A stretch of DNA of 64,000 bases from Brucella grignonensis (GCF_002252505.1 NZ_NNRL01000147.1:99829-163828); one strand, 5' to 3'. Shown: positions 1-8,601, counted from the first letter of the stretch. The notes: generated by a model from the letters alone, not told the origin. Translations and numbers: made by a program.

Positions 1-899
1 TCGGACAGCCCCCCACACCACGAGATATCCAGCATGACGATCCCTGCAACACCGGTCTCAAGATAATCGCGAAAGCCCCATCGGGAAGCCAGCGTTTCAG
101 ATGCGGAAATGGGCGCGGGAGAGACTTCTGCATAGCGCTTGAGGCTGGAAAGACTATCCATCTTGATGGGATCTTCATGCCAGAAAGTCCCATAAGGCGT
201 CAGTGCTTTCGCGATCTGCATGGCTGGCAAAAGCTGCCACATGGAGTGAAACTCCACCATAACGTCAATGCGATCACCAACAGCTTTACGGATCTTCTCA
301 AAAGGCTCGAGTGCGGCTTTCATATCTGTTGAAGAGATATATTGCCCCCGCGTTTTTTCCGCAGCTGCATCGAATGGCCAGATTTTCATGGCCGTTATGC
401 CATCCTCAAGCAGCGAATGGGCCAATTCATCAGCCCTGTGCAAAAAGCCGTTGAGATCATCGTAATCGCGACCGCTGGAAAGACCATAATTGCCTGTGGT
501 CTGGCCGGTCGCTTTCTTGATATATTCGGTGCCTGCGCAAGTATTGTAGGTTCGGATTTCCCGTCGCGAGAAACCACCAAGAAGCTGTGCTATCGGTTGA
601 TTGGTTGCCTTGCCAAAAATATCCCACAACGCAATATCGAAAGCTGAGTTTCCGCGCACTTCTGCGCCTGACGAGCGAAAACCAACATAACCAACGAGAT
701 CCGATGCCAGCAGATCGATTTCCAAAGGATCTCGGCCTATAACCCTTGGTGCAACATATTCGTGAATATAGGTTTCGACTGTTTCTGCGCCGAAAAATGT
801 TTCACCAAGCCCCGTAATACCTTCGTCCGTATGGACAAGAACCCAGAGCAGGTTAGCGCGTTCAGCCACGCGCACGGTTTCCAGCGCAGTAATCTTCAT
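1..899 (-). CDS. Mandelate racemase / muconate-lactonizing family protein (3' end beyond window)
   Basis: The gene reads leftward from ATG at 899, preceded by a strong AGGAGG, and runs off the left edge with 299 codons visible. The protein begins MKITALETVRVAE and shows the enolase-superfamily N-terminal capping domain, then the start of the barrel with AMKIWPFD, the metal-ligand-like segment VMVEFH, WHEDP and MLDISWCGG. These resemble the acid-sugar dehydratase branch, enzymes that abstract a proton alpha to a carboxylate using Mg2+. The catalytic C-terminus and the exact substrate are not visible. No intact neighbour in the window indicates the pathway. The superfamily call is firm and the substrate open. 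Confidence 0.85.
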   Translation of the reverse strand, partial: MKITALETVRVAERANLLWVLVHTDEGITGLGETFFGAETVETYIHEYVAPRVIGRDPLEIDLLASDLVGYVGFRSSGAEVRGNSAFDIALWDIFGKATNQPIAQLLGGFSRREIRTYNTCAGTEYIKKATGQTTGNYGLSSGRDYDDLNGFLHRADELAHSLLEDGITAMKIWPFDAAAEKTRGQYISSTDMKAALEPFEKIRKAVGDRIDVMVEFHSMWQLLPAMQIAKALTPYGTFWHEDPIKMDSLSSLKRYAEVSPAPISASETLASRWGFRDYLETGVAGIVMLDISWCGGLS

Positions 900-1044
900 A
901 AATTCCTCCTAAAAGCCCCAAGATTACTCCTCATAAGTCCTTGGGATTGCTCGCAACTTGACGGATGAAAGTATCAAATTCGTTAGCATCGCGCGCGCAA
1001 AACTTTAAACCCTCAACCAAATTTTTCATGGACCAGTTTTGAGT

Positions 1045-1183
1045 TCAAAACTGCGCGCTGGCTGTCTCACCGAGATGCCCTTTGAAGAACGGTATCAATC
1101 GTTCGAGTGCCAGCCCGACCGGCTCAGACTTGTCATAAAGGTCGTAATGCGACCAGTTGGACTTCCCTTCAAAAGAGGTGGGC
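1045..1183 (-). pseudogene. 3' remnant of an alpha/beta hydrolase gene
   Basis: The minus strand has an open frame of about 45 codons ending in TGA at 1045-1047, with SHYDLYDK and LERLIPFFKGHLG. This is the usual C-terminus of small alpha/beta hydrolases of the YcjY/dienelactone-hydrolase-like type, where the His supplies the last catalytic residue. Everything upstream is missing and replaced by an IS3-type transposase remnant, so the gene is dead. A 9-bp inverted repeat with a 2-nt loop (1034-1053) overlaps its stop and may be the old terminator. The family call is by motif only. Confidence 0.5.
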
Positions 1184-1189
1184 TTCTTT

Positions 1190-1465
1190 TAGACAAGACT
1201 GACGGGAGACTTAGAATTGAAGCAGCGAGAATTTACAGAAGATTTCAAGCGGGAAGCCGTTCGTATTTTAACGACGAGCGGGCGCAGCATTTCATCGGTT
1301 GCGGAGGACCTTGGTTTTGGCAAATCAACGCTTGACCGTTGGCGGCGTAATTTTGCTGAGAAAGATTTGCTTTCTGGGCCGCATGAGGACATGAGCCAAA
1401 AGCTGGCCCGGCTTCGTAAAGAAAACAAACTTCTGCGACAGGAACGTGATCTACTAAAAAAGCAG
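1190..1465 (+). mobile_element. IS3-family remnant, truncated orfA
   Basis: An open frame from ATG 1217 encodes the N-terminal part of an IS3-family OrfA: a helix-turn-helix segment (REFTEDFKREAVRI ... STLDRWRRNF), then a leucine-zipper-like stretch ending ERDLLKK. The reading frame passes a poly-A slippery heptamer, AAAAAAG (about 1455-1462), and family similarity stops just after it. The rest of the frame, to 1561, is unrelated. There is no OrfB, so the element is dead. It joins the hydrolase remnant on its left. Confidence 0.75.
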
Positions 1466-1661
1466 CTCACCGTTTGTGTACCTGATCACTGTCATAGCCG
1501 CGATCAGCGAGCGGTGCAGCCAGAATACCGCCGAATTGAACCGGCGCGCGACCGAAGTTGATGAAACGGAGAACCACGTCTACGTTATAGCCTCACAAAA
1601 TGAACCCTGATGGCTTGACGCAGCATACTGAGATAAAAACGGATTTTCACCGCGGTTGCCA
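1466..1661. other. Junction DNA, no intact gene
   Basis: About 200 bp between the IS3 remnant and the LysR gene with no credible start-to-stop gene. The minus strand keeps a run of about 40 open codons ending near 1478. It contains LADRGYDSD, a sequence also seen in DDE-type transposases of the IS5 group, but the preceding residues do not convincingly fit that family. I cannot assign it and regard it as debris from earlier insertions. Confidence 0.3.
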
Positions 1662-2561
1662 TCACCTACCATCTCCATCCGCAAGAAAGTCGATCATGGC
1701 GCGGATGCGCTTGGCGCGCTGGCTGTTTTGCGGAAAATACAGATAAAGCGCCGGATAGCGCCGCCAGAACGGTTCCAATACTGGAATAAAGGTCTCACGG
1801 TCGGGCAGGTGCTGATAAACCGGCTCGAACAGACGACCGATGCCCAGCCCCTGACGCACCGCATCTGCAATCACCTCGATATCATTGGTGGTGACGGTGG
1901 TTGGCATATCGACGGCAAGTTCCTCACCGCCATTATTCAGGATCAGCGGTAACATGCGGTTGGCGGTAATGAAGCGATAACCGATGAGACGATGCCGCGA
2001 CAGATCCTCCGGCCCCGTAGGCGTCCCATAGCGACCGATATAGCTTTCAGACACATAAAGTCCTTCGCGGAAAGGCGCGCTTAGACGGCGGGCGACCATG
2101 CCCTCTTCGACACGGTCGCCAAATCGGATGCCCATGTCATAGCCCTGTTCCAGAATATCGACGGTGCCATCATAGACCGAGATTTCCAATCGGATCTCAG
2201 GATAGGCATGGCAGAACCGGGCCAGACGCGGTTTCAACAGGCACTTATAGGCATGCCGCGCGACGGTGACCCGCACGACGCCGCTGGGCGTTTGGCCCAG
2301 ATCCTGCACGCTTTCAACGGCATAGCGCAGCGATTGCAGAGCATCCGCGCTGCGGGATTGCAACATTTGCCCGGCCTCGGTGATCTCCAGCCGCCTTGTG
2401 CTGCGGTTGAACAGCGGCACGCCCATACTGTTCTCCAGCGCCTTCAGCGACTTGCTGACGGCGGGCACGCCAAGGCCCAACCGGCGCGCGGCGCCCGAAA
2501 TACTGCCCTCGGTCGCAATGGCGTGAAAGACCTGCAGCTGGCCGTAAAGCGTGTTGTCCAT
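1662..2561 (-). CDS. LysR-family transcriptional regulator
   Basis: A standard-length LysR regulator (299 aa from the chosen start). The N-terminal winged helix-turn-helix (residues ~8-65: FHAIATEGSISGAARRLG, VPAVSKSLKALE, PLFNRSTRRLEITEAG) is followed by a two-lobed effector-binding domain. I chose ATG 2561 over ATG 2579 because AAGGGTGA sits at good spacing upstream, while the longer start has no ribosome site. The gene is divergent from the reductase gene at 2676, the usual layout for a LysR regulator controlling the adjacent operon. The inducer is unknown; it is probably the operon's substrate or an intermediate. Confidence 0.93.
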   Translation of the reverse strand: MDNTLYGQLQVFHAIATEGSISGAARRLGLGVPAVSKSLKALENSMGVPLFNRSTRRLEITEAGQMLQSRSADALQSLRYAVESVQDLGQTPSGVVRVTVARHAYKCLLKPRLARFCHAYPEIRLEISVYDGTVDILEQGYDMGIRFGDRVEEGMVARRLSAPFREGLYVSESYIGRYGTPTGPEDLSRHRLIGYRFITANRMLPLILNNGGEELAVDMPTTVTTNDIEVIADAVRQGLGIGRLFEPVYQHLPDRETFIPVLEPFWRRYPALYLYFPQNSQRAKRIRAMIDFLADGDGR

Positions 2562-2571
2562 CAATGTCACC

Positions 2572-2588
2572 CTTTCCATTCAGGAAAG
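2572..2588. promoter_or_regulatory. Small inverted repeat in the LysR/operon divergent promoter
   Basis: CTTTCC-N5-GGAAAG lies in the 114-bp gap between the divergent LysR gene and the operon start at 2676, the place where a LysR protein normally binds. It covers the upstream alternative start of the LysR gene, which favours the shorter protein. It is short and could be chance. Confidence 0.3.
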
Positions 2589-2675
2589 AATAATTTCGCC
2601 AGTCTGCAGCTAATCGTCAAGGATCAACGCTGCTATTTTTTCCTCAACGCAATCATAGATAGCAAGGACATTGCA

Positions 2676-3257
2676 ATGACAAAGCTTCTCATCATCTCAG
2701 GCCATCCAGATCTGGACCGCTCGCTGGCCAACCGCACCATCCTGTCGGATCTTCAGGATCTGCCGGTACTTCAGGTCGAACAGCGCCGGTTGGATCGGTT
2801 GTATCCCGACTTTCGCATCGACGTGGCAGCTGAGCAGGCAGCGCTGGCGCAGGCCGACATCATCGTCTGGCAGTTCCCGCTGCATTGGTATGGCCTGCCG
2901 GCGTTAATGAAGAAATGGGTCGATGACGTGCTGGTCTTCGGCTTTGCCCATGGCACGGGCGGCGACAAGCTGCGTGGTAAAGCGCTGATCCAGTCCTTCA
3001 CCACCGGCGCACCGGCCGAGTCCTATGCCCACGGCAAGCCGATGAACTTCACCATCGAGGAATTCCTGCCGCCACAGCGCCAGACCGCTGCGCTATGCGG
3101 GATGGAATACCTGTCCCCGATCCATTCCAGCGGCATGACCTTCATCCCCGGCGTCAGCAGCGATGCGGACCGCGTGAATGTCGAAGCCCGCGCCCATAAC
3201 CACGCCGACCGACTGATCGCAGCGCTGCGCGATCTTCCGCTGCGCCAAGCCGCCTGA
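2676..3257 (+). CDS. Flavodoxin-fold NAD(P)H:quinone oxidoreductase (MdaB/KefF-like)
   Basis: The 193-aa protein starts at ATG 2676 after AAGGA. It opens with MTKLLIISGHPDLDRSLAN, the phosphate-binding loop of the flavodoxin_2 fold, then has QFPLHWYGLPALMKKWVDDV, the signature of the KefF/NQO1/MdaB group. These are FMN- or FAD-dependent, two-electron quinone reductases. The upstream in-frame extension to 2208 runs through the LysR gene on the other strand and is spurious. It is the first gene of a co-oriented series to 6847, consistent with reducing a quinone-type intermediate there. Confidence 0.88.
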   Translation: MTKLLIISGHPDLDRSLANRTILSDLQDLPVLQVEQRRLDRLYPDFRIDVAAEQAALAQADIIVWQFPLHWYGLPALMKKWVDDVLVFGFAHGTGGDKLRGKALIQSFTTGAPAESYAHGKPMNFTIEEFLPPQRQTAALCGMEYLSPIHSSGMTFIPGVSSDADRVNVEARAHNHADRLIAALRDLPLRQAA

Positions 3258-3269
3258 AGGAATAAAGCC

Positions 3270-3569
3270 ATGAGAAAACCCGCCTATTTCATCCTGGAAA
3301 TCGACATTCACGACCCCGAGGCAATGAAGCCCTATCTGGAAAAGGCCGGTGCAACGCTGGCGCCCTTTGCCTCGACGCCGCTGGTGCATGGGGGCACGCT
3401 TGACGCGTTGGAAGGCTCCGCTCCACAAGGTAAGGTGGTGATGCTGCGTTTCGACAGTCTGCAGCAGGCGCGGGACTGGTATGGCTCGCCCGCCTATCGC
3501 GAGTTGTTGCCCCACCGGCTGAACGCCGCCAGCAACCGTGCCTATCTGGTCGAAGGGCTTGAGGCCTAA
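3270..3569 (+). CDS. DUF1330-family protein
   Basis: A 99-aa cytosolic protein starting 12 nt after the reductase stop, with GAAGGAATAAAGCC as ribosome site. AYFILEIDIHDPEAMKPYL at the N-terminus and VVMLRFDSLQQARDWYGSPAYREL later are typical of DUF1330, a ferredoxin-like dimeric alpha/beta-barrel family with no settled biochemical role. It is one of three such small barrels in this operon (with 4386 and 6479). Function unknown; the close spacing says it is co-expressed with the reductase. Confidence 0.85.
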   Translation: MRKPAYFILEIDIHDPEAMKPYLEKAGATLAPFASTPLVHGGTLDALEGSAPQGKVVMLRFDSLQQARDWYGSPAYRELLPHRLNAASNRAYLVEGLEA

Positions 3570-3599
3570 TCGCCATCAAAACAACAAAGGAAGCATGTG

Positions 3600-4346
3600 A
3601 TGAGTAATATCGAAAACAAGGTCGTCGTGATTACCGGTGCATCCAGCGGTCTGGGCGAGGCCGCGGCCCGCCATCTGGCTGCCAATGGCGCCAAGCTGGT
3701 GTTGGCTGCACGCCGGGCCGGACGACTGGAAAAGCTGGTCGCCGATATCGAGGCTAGGGGCGGAGAGGCATTGGCCGTCACCACTGATGTCGCCAAGCGC
3801 GACGATCTGGAAAACCTCATCCGTCAGGCGACAGGCAAATTCGGCCATGTCGATGTGCTGATCAACAATGCGGGCGTGATGCCCTTGGCCCCGATGGCGA
3901 TGCGCAAGGTTGATGAATGGGACCAGATGATCGACGTGAACATCAAGGGTGTGCTTTACGGCATCGCCGCCGTCCTACCGGGCATGCAAGCACGCAAATC
4001 CGGGCATATCATCAACCTGTCCTCGGTAGCGGGGCTGAAGGTCTCGGGCGGGTTGGGCACAGTCTATAGTGCCACGAAATTCGCCGTGAAGGCGATCAGC
4101 GAGGGGTTGCGGACCGAGGTCGCGGGCGACAATATCCGCGTCACCACGCTGTATCCCGGCGCCATCGACAGCGAGCTGAAACATGGCAGCTCGGACGCAA
4201 CCTCTGGTGCGGCCATGCAGGCCTTTTACGCCGCGAATGAAATCCCCGCCGACAGCATCGCCCGCGCCATCGCCTATGCGATCGAACAGCCCGCCGACGT
4301 CGCCATCAATGAAATCACCATCCGCCCGACCCGTCAGGACTTCTGA
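3600..4346 (+). CDS. Short-chain dehydrogenase/reductase (SDR)
   Basis: A 248-aa classical SDR. The cofactor loop is TGASSGLGEAAA near the N-terminus, followed by NNAG (INNAGVMPLAP), the catalytic Ser in NLSSVAG and YSATK with the active-site Tyr and Lys. ATG 3600 follows AAGGAAG at proper spacing; a GTG three bases earlier is possible. An Arg pair in AARRAG after the second strand favours NADP(H). It probably reduces a ketone or oxidises an alcohol within the operon's pathway. Substrate unknown. Confidence 0.92.
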   Translation: MSNIENKVVVITGASSGLGEAAARHLAANGAKLVLAARRAGRLEKLVADIEARGGEALAVTTDVAKRDDLENLIRQATGKFGHVDVLINNAGVMPLAPMAMRKVDEWDQMIDVNIKGVLYGIAAVLPGMQARKSGHIINLSSVAGLKVSGGLGTVYSATKFAVKAISEGLRTEVAGDNIRVTTLYPGAIDSELKHGSSDATSGAAMQAFYAANEIPADSIARAIAYAIEQPADVAINEITIRPTRQDF

Positions 4347-4385
4347 TCGGCCCCGGCACGCAATTCACCACAGAAAGGAAAGGCC

Positions 4386-4673
4386 ATGCGTTTCGTCTGC
4401 ATTTGCCGCCCCGTCGAAGGGGCCGGTATGGAACAGTTCCAACCCCATCTTGAGGCCGAGGTCCGCTATGGCTGGGACAATTACAAGAATGGCATCTTCC
4501 GCGAAATCTATTTCCGTCAGGATGTGCTGGGCGTTGTCGTGATGGTCGAGGCCAACAGCCTTGAAGCCGCCCGCGCCGCCGTCGAGGGGTTCCCACTGGC
4601 CAAGGCCGGTCTGGTCACTTTCGAGACCATTCCGGTCGGCCCCTTCACCAATTGGGAAATGCTGTTCGCCTAA
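4386..4673 (+). CDS. Small alpha/beta-barrel protein (muconolactone isomerase/YCII-like)
   Basis: A 95-aa protein with AAAGGAAAGGCC before ATG 4386. MRFVCICRPVEG ... GIFREIYFRQDVLGVVVMVEA ... FETIPVGPFTNWEMLF has the strand-helix-strand pattern of the dimeric alpha/beta-barrel superfamily, nearest in style to muconolactone delta-isomerase-like and YCII-like proteins. No catalytic residue can be named with confidence. Its position between an SDR and a DJ-1 protein suggests a substrate-handling role. Confidence 0.65.
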   Translation: MRFVCICRPVEGAGMEQFQPHLEAEVRYGWDNYKNGIFREIYFRQDVLGVVVMVEANSLEAARAAVEGFPLAKAGLVTFETIPVGPFTNWEMLFA

Positions 4674-4697
4674 GGCGAACTTGAAAGGATCATCGAC

Positions 4698-5390
4698 ATG
4701 ACCAATGCAAGTGATGTGAAACCAGTGCTGTTCGTCGTCAGCAGCAACAACGTCAAGGGGGCGACCGGCATCCCCACCGGCTATAATCTGGCCGAGGTTA
4801 CCCATCCGCTGGAAAAGCTGCAACAGGCGGGCATCAAGGTAGAGTTCGCCTCACCCAAGGGCGGCGACGCGCCGCTTGACGGGTTGGAGGATATGAACGA
4901 CCCGGTGATCGCGCATTACTGGGCCGATCCCGAATTCCGCCGGGCCATCAGCCACACCATGCCGATCGATCAGGTCGACCCCGCGCGCTATTCGGCGATC
5001 TTCTTTGCCGGCGGGCATGGCACGATGTGGGACTTTCCCGATAATGCCGCGATCCAACGGGCGATCCGCGAGATCGACACCGCTGGCGGGATCGTCTCGG
5101 CCGTGTGTCATGGCCCCGCCGCGCTGGTGAATGCGCAGGGCGCCGATGGCATCCTGCTGGTCGCGGGCAAGCAGCTCGCCTCCTTCACTAATGGTGAAGA
5201 GGAGGAGGTTCAGTCAACCCATGTCGTGCCCTTCCTGTTGGCCGACCGGCTGGAACTGGCGGGCGCGCATCATGTGGACAGCCCGAACTGGTCCGATAAC
5301 GTCATCCGCGATGGTCGCCTGATCACCGGGCAGAACCCGCAATCGGCGGCCCATCTGGGCGAAGTGCTGCGCGACGCACTGTTGGCCTGA
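4698..5390 (+). CDS. DJ-1/PfpI-family protein (Hsp31-like glutamine amidotransferase fold)
   Basis: A 230-aa protein of the class I glutamine amidotransferase fold. FFAGGHGTMWDFPDN precedes the nucleophile elbow VSAVCHGPAALVN, which carries the reactive Cys. The layout with an N-terminal VVSSNN and GYNLAEVTHPL matches the Hsp31/YhbO-like branch, known for glyoxalase, deglycase-like or chaperone activity. The ribosome site GAAAGGATC precedes ATG 4698. In this operon it plausibly deals with reactive aldehydes or damaged proteins, but that is inference. Confidence 0.88.
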   Translation: MTNASDVKPVLFVVSSNNVKGATGIPTGYNLAEVTHPLEKLQQAGIKVEFASPKGGDAPLDGLEDMNDPVIAHYWADPEFRRAISHTMPIDQVDPARYSAIFFAGGHGTMWDFPDNAAIQRAIREIDTAGGIVSAVCHGPAALVNAQGADGILLVAGKQLASFTNGEEEEVQSTHVVPFLLADRLELAGAHHVDSPNWSDNVIRDGRLITGQNPQSAAHLGEVLRDALLA

Positions 5391-5441
5391 TATCCGCGAC
5401 GCGGCACCCTCGCCGCGCGCGCCCTTTTATTGGAGGCCGTG

Positions 5442-6482
5442 ATGAAACTGATCTGTGTCGAAGAACATCTTCTCGATCCCGCCATCGGTCAGGCGGGCGC
5501 GTCTTTTGCCATGGCTGAGGCGCCCTATCTGCCCGATTGGGGTCTTCGTGTGACCGATGGTCAGGTCGCGGACACGCCCCGCCCGCATGTACTGGCCAGC
5601 GCGGAATCCACCCGCAAAGGGCTGGCCCCGATCAACGATCGGCTGTCCGACATGGACCGGGCGGGCATCGACACACAGGTGTTGTCCTATGGCGGCTTCC
5701 CGCAGCTTTTGCCTGCTGGCCAGGCGGTTGATTTGTGCCGCGCCGCCAATGACCGGTTGGCCGCAATCATCGTGAACCACCCTAGCCGCTTTTCCGGCTT
5801 CGCCACCCTGCCATGGCAGGCGCCAGAGGCCGCCGTGCAGGAAATGGAACGCGCCGCCGCTAACGGACTGAAAGGCTGCTTGATCAATGGTCGCCCCGGC
5901 TCCGATTTCCTTGACGCGCCGCAATACGCTCCGGTGCTGGACGCGCTGAACCGGCTGAAACTGCCGCTTTATATTCACCCCGGCTTGCCGCTGCACGTGG
6001 TTCAGGAACCCTATTACGGCGGGTTTGATCGCGAACTGTCGGCGCGGCTGTCGATGTTCGCCTGGGGCTGGCACAACGAAGCCGGCATCCTGACCCTACG
6101 CCTGCTACTGTCGGGTGCCTTTGACCGTTTCACCGATCTGCGCATCATCAGCGGCCATTGGGGCGAGATGGTGCCGTTCTTCCTGCAACGGCTGGAAGAT
6201 TCGATCCCAACAGAGGCTTCCGGCCTGTCGCGCCCCATCATCCAGACCTATCGCGACCATGTCTATGTCAGCCCCTCGGGGATGCTGACTGAACCGCATT
6301 TCCGCTTTATCCACGAGGTGATGGGGGCAGACCGCATCCTCTATTCGGTCGACTATCCTTATCAAAGCCTGAATGGCGCCCGTGCATTTCTTGAACAGCT
6401 GGATATCAGCGCGACTGACAAGGCCCTGATCGCATATGGCAATGCCGAACGGCTGCTGGGATTGAAAGGCGCCACCCCATGA
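5442..6482 (+). CDS. Amidohydrolase_2 family protein, decarboxylase type
   Basis: A 346-aa TIM-barrel metal enzyme. VEEHLL near the N-terminus supplies the E-x-H metal pair, followed by IHPGLPLH, SGHWGE and YSVDYPYQ with the final Asp ligand. This set marks the 2,6-dihydroxybenzoate (gamma-resorcylate)/aminocarboxymuconate-semialdehyde decarboxylase group rather than classical hydrolases. ATG 5442 follows GGAGG; a TTG at 5430 is less likely. Its 3' end overlaps the next gene by 4 nt (ATGA), so the two are translationally coupled. It most likely decarboxylates an aromatic acid. Confidence 0.88.
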   Translation: MKLICVEEHLLDPAIGQAGASFAMAEAPYLPDWGLRVTDGQVADTPRPHVLASAESTRKGLAPINDRLSDMDRAGIDTQVLSYGGFPQLLPAGQAVDLCRAANDRLAAIIVNHPSRFSGFATLPWQAPEAAVQEMERAAANGLKGCLINGRPGSDFLDAPQYAPVLDALNRLKLPLYIHPGLPLHVVQEPYYGGFDRELSARLSMFAWGWHNEAGILTLRLLLSGAFDRFTDLRIISGHWGEMVPFFLQRLEDSIPTEASGLSRPIIQTYRDHVYVSPSGMLTEPHFRFIHEVMGADRILYSVDYPYQSLNGARAFLEQLDISATDKALIAYGNAERLLGLKGATP

Positions 6483-6847
6483 GCGTCTACAAGCCAACCG
6501 AGCAGACCGCCACGCCGCCCTTTATCCGCATCGCCGAACTGGAGGTCGATCCTGCGAGATGCACCGATTTCGCAGCCGCTGCCGCCCGCATCGCCGCAGC
6601 CGCCCTGCGGACCGAGCCCGGATGTCTGGCGCTACTGTCCGCCGCAGATGCGGACGCGCCGAACCGCTTTACGATCTTCGAGATCTACCGCGATGAGGCC
6701 GCCTATCAGGCCCATCTAGCGACACCGCATTTCCGGGCATTTCGAGCTTCGACCGACACAATCGTCCTGTCGCGGCGGCTGCGAACGGCCTCAGCTGCTG
6801 CTCTGATGTTGCGTCCGGATTGGCAGGTCAAACTCGGATCACCATAA
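6479..6847 (+). CDS. ABM-domain (antibiotic biosynthesis monooxygenase-like) protein
   Basis: A 122-aa protein overlapping the decarboxylase gene by 4 nt. IRIAELEVDP at the start, TEPGCLALLSA in the middle and FTIFEIYRDEAAYQAHLATPHF at the end define the ABM ferredoxin-like barrel. Members include cofactor-free quinol monooxygenases such as YgiN and ActVA-Orf6. With the quinone reductase at 2676, a quinol/quinone cycle is possible. It is the last tightly linked gene of the operon. Confidence 0.85.
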   Translation: MSVYKPTEQTATPPFIRIAELEVDPARCTDFAAAAARIAAAALRTEPGCLALLSAADADAPNRFTIFEIYRDEAAYQAHLATPHFRAFRASTDTIVLSRRLRTASAAALMLRPDWQVKLGSP

Positions 6848-7134
6848 CGCGAAATGACGTTGGAATGGTTCGTCAACATATCAGATCTGAGGCAGGACCT
6901 TTCACCGACCAGTCACACTCGCCCGAATGTCAGCATGATGCTGACCAGCCATTACAACACCGTGCGCAGGCAGAGATCGCAGTTTTAAGCCCGTTTTCTC
7001 CTTGTAGTTCGACGGCAATTGCAGGCAATTGAGTAGAACGATTAACTTGATTTCGATGCGGAACCACGTGCTTCTGTTCGAAACGCGGAATTTGGCATCG
7101 GTTTTGTTTCATATATTCAGTGGCGGAGTCGCAG
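6848..7134. other. Intergenic region with a 17-bp palindrome
   Basis: There is no credible gene in these 287 bp. A near-perfect palindrome, GTCAGCAT-G-ATGCTGAC, lies at 6929-6945. It could be a hairpin ending the upstream operon, although no T-run follows, or a regulator site for the hydrolase gene starting at 7135. Confidence 0.4.
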
Positions 7135-8601
7135 ATGACCGATTTTTCTAGAAGAAGCATATTGTCGGGCGGGATTGCCCTCGTTGCTTTTGCCGGCGGC
7201 GTCCCGCGACTTGTTAGGGCACAAGGCACGGGCGGGGGATTCACGGCAGCTTCCAGTGCTCTGGATGGGCCTGATGCTGGGCCAAAAACGCCGGGCATAC
7301 AACGCATCGTTGCCGTCTGCGAAGTGACCGGCGGCGGCGAAAAAGTCTATGGTATCGCCATCGAATATGACATCGAGATCGACCCGACTGATCTCGGGCT
7401 GGATAGTTTCGCGACAAGCGTTGTTCCGGCAGCGGCGGGTTATTTCCCCGGCATGCCATCGGGCCCCGACAAAAATGCAACGACCGAGCCGCCCGCGCCC
7501 CGCGCGCCGATGGCGATTTATACCAACAATGAGCCCGCGCTGCGTTCCGACAAGTCCAGCGCACTCGGGTCCTTCGTGATCGTCGAATTCGCACATGATA
7601 CCGACCTCAGCATCCCCACAGCCGACAGCAATATGGTCGCCATCATCCAGCTTCGGGATGTGCGCACCACGACTGGCACAACCTACGTCGCAGATCCGAA
7701 AAGCTGGAGCAATATCGGACAACGCGGCGGCAACAACGTGGCGATCCGCGGTGTTGATGACTGGGAGCAAAATCACTGGTGGCGGGATGACGATCGTGCG
7801 GCATGGCTGGAATACAGCATCTATCTGCCGAAATCCTTCCTCGCGCCGGGGGGCGAAGAGAAATCCTATCCGCTGCTGTTGGCTGTTACCCATTCCGGTA
7901 CCAGCTATGACGGCACCTGCGCCGAGACCCTGACCGAGACCGTCATCGCCAGTATCTGGGGCATGCCCGAGGAGCAGGCGCGTCACGAATGCGTCATCAT
8001 CACCCCGCGCTATGAACGCACGACGATGAACGACTATTGGGAGCATACGGCGGATGTGGAGAACACTTACCGGCTGGTGCAATCGCTCATGTCCAACACT
8101 TGGAACTATGGCAATCCGAACCTACCGGACCGGGCGGGTAAAGTGCTGAAGATCGACCCGGCGCGGGTCTATTGCACGGGCTGGTCGATGGGCGCGATGA
8201 CAACGCTTTGGCTCTTGGCCAAGCATCCCGACACCTTCGCCGGCGGGCTGGTTATTGCCGGGCAGCAACGCCCCCAGGACATGGTAACTCTGGCCGACCA
8301 GAACGTGTTGATCATCACCGGGTCCGACGACAATAAGGCAACGCCCTGGAATGAGAAATGCGTGCCCGTCTGGCGGGAAGCGGGAGCGAAGGTGACGCGA
8401 CCGGATACTCTTCTGAACCCTGCACTGATCTTCCCTGCCGATGATCAGAAAGAGTTGACCGCTCAGATCAACGGCTATCTGGATGAGGGCGGGAATATCA
8501 CCTTCCTGACATTCAAAGGCGTTGACCACATGGGGTCGGCTCGTAAATTCTTCTACATCACCGCAGCCCGCGATTGGCTGTTCCGGCAGGTGAAAGCATG
8601 A
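7135..8601 (+). CDS. Tat-exported alpha/beta hydrolase (COG4099/PHB-depolymerase-like)
   Basis: A 488-aa protein from ATG 7135, chosen over GTG 7120 because GGCGGAG lies just upstream. DFSRRSILSGGIALVAFAGG is a twin-arginine signal with cleavage expected near VRA, so it is folded before export. The C-terminal half is an alpha/beta hydrolase: nucleophile GWSMGAM, an acid in ITGSDDNK and a His in GVDHMGS. The N-terminal ~200 residues look like the beta-rich domain of predicted secreted peptidases/esterases. The natural substrate is unknown. It overlaps the SEL1 gene by 4 nt. Confidence 0.82.
   Translation: MTDFSRRSILSGGIALVAFAGGVPRLVRAQGTGGGFTAASSALDGPDAGPKTPGIQRIVAVCEVTGGGEKVYGIAIEYDIEIDPTDLGLDSFATSVVPAAAGYFPGMPSGPDKNATTEPPAPRAPMAIYTNNEPALRSDKSSALGSFVIVEFAHDTDLSIPTADSNMVAIIQLRDVRTTTGTTYVADPKSWSNIGQRGGNNVAIRGVDDWEQNHWWRDDDRAAWLEYSIYLPKSFLAPGGEEKSYPLLLAVTHSGTSYDGTCAETLTETVIASIWGMPEEQARHECVIITPRYERTTMNDYWEHTADVENTYRLVQSLMSNTWNYGNPNLPDRAGKVLKIDPARVYCTGWSMGAMTTLWLLAKHPDTFAGGLVIAGQQRPQDMVTLADQNVLIITGSDDNKATPWNEKCVPVWREAGAKVTRPDTLLNPALIFPADDQKELTAQINGYLDEGGNITFLTFKGVDHMGSARKFFYITAARDWLFRQVKA

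Noticed and set aside
1478..1600. IS5-type transposase fragment
   Set aside because: Only LADRGYDSD fits; the residues before it do not follow the family, so it is left unassigned.
2208..2675. N-terminal extension of the quinone reductase
   Set aside because: It overlaps the divergent LysR gene and the real protein starts with the flavin loop at 2676 after AAGGA.
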